Positions 58,708 through 64,000 of a DNA stretch of 64,000 nucleotides are shown here, piece by piece; position 1 is the first letter of the stretch; every line of letters begins with the position of its first letter. A program made the translations under genes and the position numbers. Origin of the DNA: Gammaproteobacteria bacterium (lineage in GTDB: Bacteria > Pseudomonadota > Gammaproteobacteria > HK1); the NCBI GenBank assembly GCA_022824305.1, contig JAJEAD010000023.1, positions 1 to 64,000 on the forward strand, given 5' to 3'. Below the pieces are notes generated by a model. The model was not told where the DNA came from. It did not search any database and saw nothing but the letters and a program-made list of their open reading frames with translations.

Positions 58708-59745
58708 CTACGCCGCTTCCATGTCCTGCGCGATGATGGCGACGTTGTCGCCCCGGCGCACGATGCCGGGGGGACGCTTGGAGAGCAGAGTCCCGCTCCG
58801 GGTGGCGTGCACCTTCCACGGCAGCTTCTCGATGTGGTGGGGGTAGTGCACCTGCCCGACCGCGTCGCCTTCCTCGCAGGAATCGCCGAGCTCGAAGAAG
58901 GGCTCGAAGAGGCCGTCGTCGGGGGCCATCACATAGCATGACCGGTCGCTGAAGGTCATGAGCCGGGTGGGCGGTCGCCCTTCGTCTTCCGGACGCTCGA
59001 TCTCGCCCTCGATGAGGCCGAAGTGCTTCAGCAGGTTGCGGGCGCCGGTGTAGGCGTACCCCACGTTGGTCCTGGACACCGTGCCGCCGCCGCCGAGCTC
59101 GCTCTGGATCGTCATCACCCCGAGCTCGTCGCACATCGTTTCCAGGTTGCCGGCGGGATCGAGCTCGGTGGTGAGGAGCGCCACCGGCGCCCCGAACTTC
59201 ATGATTGCCTCGAGGGTGCGGCGCTGGAGGTCTTCGTCCCGGCTGCGAATCATCTGCACGTAGGGTATGAAGGTCAGCGTGTTGCCCCCGGAGTGCAGGT
59301 CGACCTGCACGTCGCAGAGCGGCAGCAGCGCGGTGGTCACGTAGTGGGCGATGACGTGGGTGGCGCTGCCCGCGGGATCACCGGGAAACACGCGGTTGAG
59401 GTTCAGCCCGTCGATGGGCGAGCAGCGCTTGCCGGCGAGGACCGCGGGCAGGTTCAGGCAGGGGGTGATGATGATGCGCCCCTGCACTTCGCCGGTCTCG
59501 AGCTCCCGGGCGAGCTTCATCAGGGCCACCGGCCCCTCGAACTCGTCTCCGTGCACGCCGCCGGAGAGGTACACGGTGGGGCCGGAACCGTTCCGTATCA
59601 CGGTGATGGGAACGGTGATCGTGCCGTAGGCCGAATCGTCGGTGGATATGGGCACCCCGAGAAAGGAGACCTGCTTGCCTTCCTTTTCGTAGTCGATGGT
59701 CGTGGCGACGCGCGACGCGCCCGCGCCGGGAGATTCGATGCTCAT
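58708..59745 (-). CDS. AstE/AspA-family deacylase resembling N-acetyl-diaminobutyrate deacetylase DoeB
   Basis: 345-residue zinc hydrolase of the succinylglutamate desuccinylase/aspartoacylase group. SGGVHGDEFEGPVAL gives HxxE zinc ligands, QVDLHSGGNTL the third His, and SELGGGGTVSR a later catalytic Glu. SPIDGLNLNRVFPG and the opening TIDYEKEGKQVSFLGVPIS parallel, as I recall it, the DoeB branch that deacetylates an ectoine breakdown product. AGGAGA precedes ATG 59745. A DoeA-like M24 gene lies 4 kb away on the same strand, which supports but does not prove this role. Confidence 0.82.
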   Translation of the reverse strand: MSIESPGAGASRVATTIDYEKEGKQVSFLGVPISTDDSAYGTITVPITVIRNGSGPTVYLSGGVHGDEFEGPVALMKLARELETGEVQGRIIITPCLNLPAVLAGKRCSPIDGLNLNRVFPGDPAGSATHVIAHYVTTALLPLCDVQVDLHSGGNTLTFIPYVQMIRSRDEDLQRRTLEAIMKFGAPVALLTTELDPAGNLETMCDELGVMTIQSELGGGGTVSRTNVGYAYTGARNLLKHFGLIEGEIERPEDEGRPPTRLMTFSDRSCYVMAPDDGLFEPFFELGDSCEEGDAVGQVHYPHHIEKLPWKVHATRSGTLLSKRPPGIVRRGDNVAIIAQDMEAA

Positions 59746-59906
59746 GTGAGGTCTCCTTTCATTCGGGCATCCGGCGGACACGGGCCGAGGCGCCCGCCCC
59801 CTCGGTGGCGACGAAGGATACGCCCGGTCATTCGGGTGCGCCGAGTTCGGGTACCCTGTGCCGCCCGTCGAGTTCCGACTCGGCGCCAACGCGGCCTGCT
59901 GCTTCC

Positions 59907-61010
59907 ATGCGCATCGAGAGCATCGAGACCTGGTCGAGCCCCTACGTCTGCTTCGTGCGGGTGCGCACCGACGAGGGCGGCGAGGGCTGGGGGCAGGTGG
60001 CGCCCTACTGCGCCGACATCACCGCCTCCGTGATCCATCGCCAGGTCGCACCGTGGGCGCTGGGGCACGACCCCCTCGACCCCGAGGGCCTGGGCGAGCG
60101 CGTGCTGGAGCGCGAGCACAAGTTTCCGGGCTCCTACCTGCGGCGCGCGCTCGGCGGAGTGGACACCGCGCTGTGGGACCTGCGCGGCAGGCTCGAAGGC
60201 CGGAGCGTGTGCGCGCTGCTGGGCGGCCGCCCGGGCCGGCTGCGCGCCTACGCGTCGTCGATGAAGCGGGACATCACCCCGCGGGACGAGGCGGAACGGC
60301 TCGTGCGGCTGCGCGACGAGCAGGGCTTCGACGCCTTCAAGTTCCGGGTCGGCGCAGAGTGCGGGCGCGACGTGGATCACTGGCCCGGGCGCACCGAGGC
60401 GATCGTGCCCAGGGTGTGCGAAGCGCTCGGCGACGGGGTGGACAAGCTGGTCGACGCGAACAGCGGGTTCTCCCCCGCCCGTGCGATCGAGGTCGGGCGC
60501 ATGCTCGAGGCGAACGGCGTGGGCCACTTCGAGGAGCCCTGCCCCTACTGGGAGCTGGAGCAGACCCGGGAGGTCCGCGAGGCCCTCGACCTCGACGTGA
60601 CCGGGGGCGAGCAGGACTGCTCGATGCCGGTGTGGCGCCGGATGATCGAGATGCGCGCGGTCGACGTGGTCCAGCCCGACGTCTGCTACGTCGGCGGGCT
60701 GACTCGCGCCCTTCGCGTGGCGGAGATGGCGGACGCCGCCGGCCTCCCCTGCACGCCGCACTGCGCCAACCTCTCCATGGTGACGCTCTTCACCATGCAC
60801 CTGCTCGGCGCAATCCCGAATGCCGGCAAGTACCTCGAGTTCTCGATCGAGGGCCGGGACTACTACCCGTGGCAGGAGGGGCTCTTCGTCGAGTCGCCCT
60901 ACGCGATCGACGGCGGGCACGTCACCATCCCCGACGCGCCGGGCTGGGGGGTGGAGATAAGCCCGGACTGGCTCTCGCGGGCCGAGCACCGCTCGAGCCG
61001 CCTCGACTGA
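59907..61010 (+). CDS. Enolase-superfamily enzyme (mandelate racemase/muconate lactonizing type)
   Basis: 367-residue protein. The C-terminal barrel has FDAFKFRVGAE (KxR in place of KxK), metal ligands in LVDANSGFSP, HFEEPCPYWE and VTGGEQDCS, and the late His in CTPHCANLS. GALGGVD-like RRALGGVDTALWDLRGRLEGR is the barrel entry typical of this group. Starts at ATG 59907. It likely abstracts a proton alpha to a carboxylate, as in sugar-acid dehydratases or N-acyl amino acid racemases. It diverges from the DoeB-like gene with 161 bp between them. Confidence 0.87.
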   Translation: MRIESIETWSSPYVCFVRVRTDEGGEGWGQVAPYCADITASVIHRQVAPWALGHDPLDPEGLGERVLEREHKFPGSYLRRALGGVDTALWDLRGRLEGRSVCALLGGRPGRLRAYASSMKRDITPRDEAERLVRLRDEQGFDAFKFRVGAECGRDVDHWPGRTEAIVPRVCEALGDGVDKLVDANSGFSPARAIEVGRMLEANGVGHFEEPCPYWELEQTREVREALDLDVTGGEQDCSMPVWRRMIEMRAVDVVQPDVCYVGGLTRALRVAEMADAAGLPCTPHCANLSMVTLFTMHLLGAIPNAGKYLEFSIEGRDYYPWQEGLFVESPYAIDGGHVTIPDAPGWGVEISPDWLSRAEHRSSRLD

Positions 61011-61031
61011 GGGCGCCGGAAGCCTGAGCGC

Positions 61032-62555
61032 TCAGGTCACCGGGTCGGCGCCGCCCTCCTCCACCCGGCGGGCGATGAAGGCGTCGATGGCCTCGACCAC
61101 GCCCGGGTCGACCGCCGGCGGCCGGAACTCCGCCAGAACCTGCTGCCAGAGATCGTGCGCGCGCTCGGTCGCGTCGCGCCCGCCCGCCGCCTGCCACTGC
61201 TGGTAGTTGGACCAGTCCGAGACGTAAGGGGCGTAGAAGGCGGTCCGGTAGCGCGCCATCGTGTGACGGGCGCCGAAGAAGTGACCGCCCGAGCCGATCT
61301 CGCGCAGCGCGTCCATCGCCAGCTCCCCCTCGTCCCAGGGCACCGGCTGCATGAGCTCCGCCATGTGCTGGAGCTGTTCGATGTCGAGGATGAACTTCTC
61401 GTAGGAGGCGCTCAGGCCCCCCTCCAGCCACCCCGCGGCGTGGATCACGATGTTGGCCCCGCCGGTGAGTGCGCCCCACAGCGCCATCTGCGTCTCCCAG
61501 ATCGACTGCGCGTCCGGAGTGTTGGCGGCGCAGGAGGCCGAGGAGCGCCAGGGAAGTCCGGCCAGCCGCGCGAGCTGGCCCGTGCCCCAGCAGGCCCGCA
61601 CGTACTCCGGCGTGCCGAAGGCGGGCGACCCCGACTTCATGTCGACGTTCGAGGTGAAGCCGCCGTAGACCACCGGCGCCCCGGGGCGCACGGTCTGGGT
61701 CAGCACCAGGCCCGCGAGCATCTCGGCGTGCTGCTGGACCAGCGCGCCGGGGATCGTCACCGGCGCCATCGCACCGGACAGCGTGAAGGGGGTGATGATG
61801 CACATCTGCCCCGCGGCGGCGAAATCGATGAGGCCCTGGCACATGGGAACGTCCAGGATCAACGGCGAGTTGGTGTTGATGACGGTGTAGGTGTGGGGCC
61901 GCGCGCTGAACGCGTCCTCGTCCAGGCCGTAGCGCAGGCGCAGGATCTCGAAGGAGTCAGCGACCTGGCCGGCGCCTCGGGAGTAGATGAAGGTCGGCTT
62001 GTCGGAGTCGAGCATCAGTGACCGCATCATCCGAAGGTGACGCAGCTTGGGCGGGATGTCCTGAGGCTCGACCGAGGGCGCCGTCATGTGGATCACGTCG
62101 AAGGTCTGGGAGAGGCGAACGAAGTTGCGGAAGTCCTCGAGCGTCCCCGTCCGCTTGCCCCGGGCGGTATCCATGGCGTAGGGAGGCCCGCCGGCGGGGA
62201 GGAACTGGGTGCTCCGCCCGCCGATGTGCAAGGTGCCGCAACCGCTCGTGACCGTGAACTCGGGCGGCGAGGACGCGATCGCCGCCTCGACGATCTCGCG
62301 CCCGAAGCGGACCTGGGAGTCACTGACCGCGGCGCCGGCCCGCGCGAGGATCTCGCGCGCGCCGGCGTGGTTCACCCGGACCCCCAGCTCCTGGAGGACG
62401 GTGAGCGCGGTGACGTGAATCTCGGCGATCTGATCTTCGCTGTAGCCCTCCGCGAGGGGAAGCGAGCTCGTGAGGTGTCGGTAGTCGACGGCTCGGGTCG
62501 GCGCTTCCGCGGGCGCCCTGGTCCGGCGGCGTCGGGCTCGGGTCGGTGCTTCCAT
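61032..62555 (-). CDS. Trimethylamine methyltransferase family protein (MttB, non-pyrrolysine type)
   Basis: 507-residue corrinoid-dependent methyltransferase relative. Family features include YSEDQIAEIHVTALTVLQELGVRV at the N terminus, RRTEAD-like first-strand residues replaced here, TPFTLSGAMAPVTIPGALVQQHAE, and VVYGGFTSNVDMKSGSPAFGTPEY. No in-frame TAG is present, so it is not the pyrrolysine trimethylamine enzyme; relatives demethylate glycine betaine, proline betaine or carnitine. No corrinoid protein gene is visible. GGAG lies seven bases before the ATG. It is the third gene of a leftward unit with the kinase-like and M24 genes. Confidence 0.9.
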   Translation of the reverse strand: MEAPTRARRRRTRAPAEAPTRAVDYRHLTSSLPLAEGYSEDQIAEIHVTALTVLQELGVRVNHAGAREILARAGAAVSDSQVRFGREIVEAAIASSPPEFTVTSGCGTLHIGGRSTQFLPAGGPPYAMDTARGKRTGTLEDFRNFVRLSQTFDVIHMTAPSVEPQDIPPKLRHLRMMRSLMLDSDKPTFIYSRGAGQVADSFEILRLRYGLDEDAFSARPHTYTVINTNSPLILDVPMCQGLIDFAAAGQMCIITPFTLSGAMAPVTIPGALVQQHAEMLAGLVLTQTVRPGAPVVYGGFTSNVDMKSGSPAFGTPEYVRACWGTGQLARLAGLPWRSSASCAANTPDAQSIWETQMALWGALTGGANIVIHAAGWLEGGLSASYEKFILDIEQLQHMAELMQPVPWDEGELAMDALREIGSGGHFFGARHTMARYRTAFYAPYVSDWSNYQQWQAAGGRDATERAHDLWQQVLAEFRPPAVDPGVVEAIDAFIARRVEEGGADPVT

Positions 62556-62603
62556 GGAGGACTCCGGTTGGGTGGTTGGGCCCCGATTCCAAGGAGGCCG
62601 GGA

Positions 62604-63530
62604 TCACATGCGGGATCGGGTGAATCCGGTCAACGGCTCCAGTATGCGCTCTGCACTGGCGGCGCGCTCCAGGAGCAGACGCCGGACCCCCGGGGCCTCG
62701 TCGCCGTCCGCGATCCGTACCGCGGCCCAGGCCGCGATGAGAAGCTCGACCAATCCCTTGTACGCGAGGAAGCGGTCCTCGTCTTCCGCGCCCGCCCGCC
62801 CGTGGTAGCAGAACAGCAGGTGCGCGTCCTGCGCCTCGGAAAGCGCCGCGTCGGCCGAGAGATAGGCGAGATCCCATATCGGCTCGCAGCGGGCCGAGAA
62901 CTCCCAGTCGAGCAGGTAGAGCCGGGGCGGGGCGCCCTCGCCCAGCATGAAGTTGGAGGGGGCCGGGTCGATGTGACAGGGGCGCTGAGACTCCCTCGTG
63001 CGCTCGATCCAGGATCGCAGCCTCCGCGCCCGCCGACGCGCTCCCTCCAGGGGCTCCAGCAGGTCGGGGCGCCGCTCGCAGAGCCGGTAGTAGCGCCCGA
63101 GGCTCTCGAACAGCGACACTTCTCCGCGGAAGTCGGCGCCCGAACGGTGCAGTCGTGCCAGCAGCCCGACCGCGCGCTCCAGCGTGGCGAGGTCGCTGAA
63201 CGCATGGCTGTCGAGCACGCGGCCGCCTTCAATGCGGCGGGTGAGGGCCACCCCGGAGCGCGGATCGGAGTAGACCAGGTGCGGGGCGATGCCGAGCCGG
63301 GCGGCGGCGCGCGCGTTGTGCGCCTCCTGGGCCCGGTCGATGTAGGCCCCGGTCCCCGCCCCGGGCATGCGGAGCACGTAGCGCCCCTCGCCCACCGCGA
63401 CGTGGAAGCTGTGGTTGGTGAGGCCGCCTTCCACCGGCTCGATCCCGGCTTCCGCGAGGGACCGGGCACTGAAGAGCCCGGTCGCGGCGAGGGCGTCCTG
63501 CGCGGCGGGGCGAAATGGCTGCACTTCCAT
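62604..63530 (-). CDS. Choline/aminoglycoside kinase-family phosphotransferase
   Basis: 308-residue protein-kinase-like small-molecule kinase. VEGGLTNHSFHVAVGEGRYVLRMPG is the glycine-rich loop and Lys-equivalent strand, CHIDPAPSNFML the catalytic Brenner motif (HxD....N) and LLDWEFSARCEPIWDLA the metal-binding segment. Its pattern is close to bacterial choline/ethanolamine or thiamine kinases. It lies 24 bp after the M24 gene and 48 bp before the MttB gene, suggesting phosphorylation of an amino-alcohol in the same route. Confidence 0.88.
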   Translation of the reverse strand: MEVQPFRPAAQDALAATGLFSARSLAEAGIEPVEGGLTNHSFHVAVGEGRYVLRMPGAGTGAYIDRAQEAHNARAAARLGIAPHLVYSDPRSGVALTRRIEGGRVLDSHAFSDLATLERAVGLLARLHRSGADFRGEVSLFESLGRYYRLCERRPDLLEPLEGARRRARRLRSWIERTRESQRPCHIDPAPSNFMLGEGAPPRLYLLDWEFSARCEPIWDLAYLSADAALSEAQDAHLLFCYHGRAGAEDEDRFLAYKGLVELLIAAWAAVRIADGDEAPGVRRLLLERAASAERILEPLTGFTRSRM

Positions 63531-63554
63531 TGGAGAGACGACGCCCCTTCGCGC

Positions 63555-64000
63555 TCAGCCCGCCTTGACGGCGGGCAGGCGATCGACTCCCGGAGTCAGG
63601 ATGTCGCATCCCGTCTCCGTCACCGCGATGCTCTCGCTCGCACCGACCACGAATCGCGCGGGGATTCGGAAGGAGTGCGGGGTATGGAAGGTCATGCCGG
63701 CCTCGAGCACGCGCTCATTGCCCTCCGCGATGTACATGGGCCCGTCGGTCCAGGTCGGCGGAAATCCCAGTCCGATCGAGTAGCCGAAGTGGCCCGACCG
63801 GAAAATCATGTCGTCGACGTCCTCCACCCCTTTCTTCACTTCCACCGCCACCTCGTGGGCGCTGCGTCCCGCCCTCACGTTGGAGTACAGGAGGTCCAGG
63901 GTGCGGCGGTTGGCTTCGGTCACGCGCTTCGCGAGATCTCCGGGCTCGCCCAGGATGACGGTGCGCATCATGGGGGCGGTGTAGCGGTGCCAGCAGCCCC
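63555..64000 (-). CDS. M24-family peptidase, ectoine hydrolase (DoeA)-like, C-terminal part
   Basis: The frame is open from the stop at 63555 to the right edge, so the 5' part is missing; the Met at 63971 is internal because CWHRYTAPMMRTV reads through it. GHFGYSIGLGFPPTW carries the metal-binding His, MTFHTPHSF and ESIAVTETG the last part of the pita-bread fold. GYSIGLGFPP and TFH patterns match the DoeA/creatinase-like branch. It would open an amide or ring in the substrate before the downstream genes act. About 148 residues are visible. Confidence 0.82.
   Translation of the reverse strand, partial: GCWHRYTAPMMRTVILGEPGDLAKRVTEANRRTLDLLYSNVRAGRSAHEVAVEVKKGVEDVDDMIFRSGHFGYSIGLGFPPTWTDGPMYIAEGNERVLEAGMTFHTPHSFRIPARFVVGASESIAVTETGCDILTPGVDRLPAVKAG

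Noticed and set aside
61032-62555. MttB homologue as a pyrrolysine-containing trimethylamine methyltransferase.
   Set aside because: The frame has no internal TAG and no pyl or corrinoid protein genes are nearby.
1-64000. CRISPR array, intact insertion sequence, integrase or prophage.
   Set aside because: No regularly spaced repeats, transposase, integrase or phage structural genes were seen in any frame.

Overview
The window is a very GC-rich (about two-thirds or more G+C), gene-dense stretch of bacterial chromosome with many GTG/TTG starts, good GGAGG-type ribosome binding sites and many 1-4 nt gene overlaps. The gene families (spermidine-type and nitrate/taurine-type ABC transporters, family III CoA transferase, Rieske oxygenases, PP2C-STAS phosphatase, RecD2, Uma2 nucleases) fit a metabolically versatile heterotrophic proteobacterium. 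The only tRNA gene encodes its own CCA, which is more usual in gamma/beta- than alphaproteobacteria. I cannot place it more precisely.

Layout. 1-3.6 kb: start of a polyamine-type binding protein, an SDR and the helicase RecD2. 3.8-7.7 kb: an accessory patch of lower GC with an intact PIN-toxin/antitoxin pair and its palindromic operator, a gutted RecQ-type helicase, a DprA/SLOG protein with two winged-helix repeats and an M15-like peptidase. A 64-bp imperfect direct repeat lies on each side of the helicase-to-peptidase part. 7.8-13.8 kb: catabolic set (thiolase, sulfatase/phosphonate monoesterase, SDR, amidohydrolase, 3-hydroxyisobutyrate-dehydrogenase-like). 14-23 kb: a tightly coupled operon of a TauABC-like transporter, FAD oxidoreductase, CoA transferase and crotonase, then a ferredoxin pseudogene, a LysR regulator and an amidohydrolase. 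23-26.5 kb: 2OG-oxygenase-like protein, glutamine-synthetase-like ligase and cysteine hydrolase.

26.6-36.7 kb: Uma2 nuclease, GMC oxidoreductase, 2-hydroxyacid dehydrogenase, two Rieske oxygenases, TesB, a phosphoethanolamine-methyltransferase-like enzyme, 5-formyl-THF cyclo-ligase and a GNAT. 37-44 kb: an AAA/DUF4143 ATPase, a PaaK-like ligase, an alpha/beta hydrolase and a three-gene 2-oxoacid dehydrogenase complex without E3. 44-50.6 kb: amidase, nucleoside deoxyribosyltransferase-like protein, 6-phosphogluconate dehydrogenase, a membrane PP2C-STAS phosphatase and tRNA-Thr. 50.7-58.7 kb: a DddP-like M24 protein, haloalkane dehalogenase, EamA transporter, atypical alanine racemase, a second Uma2, PhyH, a decayed RelBE pair and a membrane thermonuclease. 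58.7-64 kb: DoeB-like deacetylase, enolase-superfamily enzyme, MttB-family methyltransferase, choline-kinase-like phosphotransferase and a DoeA-like M24 peptidase cut by the window edge.

Taken together the region reads mostly as uptake and breakdown of small organic compounds (CoA-thioester chemistry, methylated amines, possibly osmolytes), interrupted by small islands of mobile or conflict genes, several of them decaying. No CRISPR array, intact insertion sequence or complete previously undescribed system was seen. The most unusual locus is the remnant helicase-phosphoribosyltransferase plus DprA unit near 5 kb.
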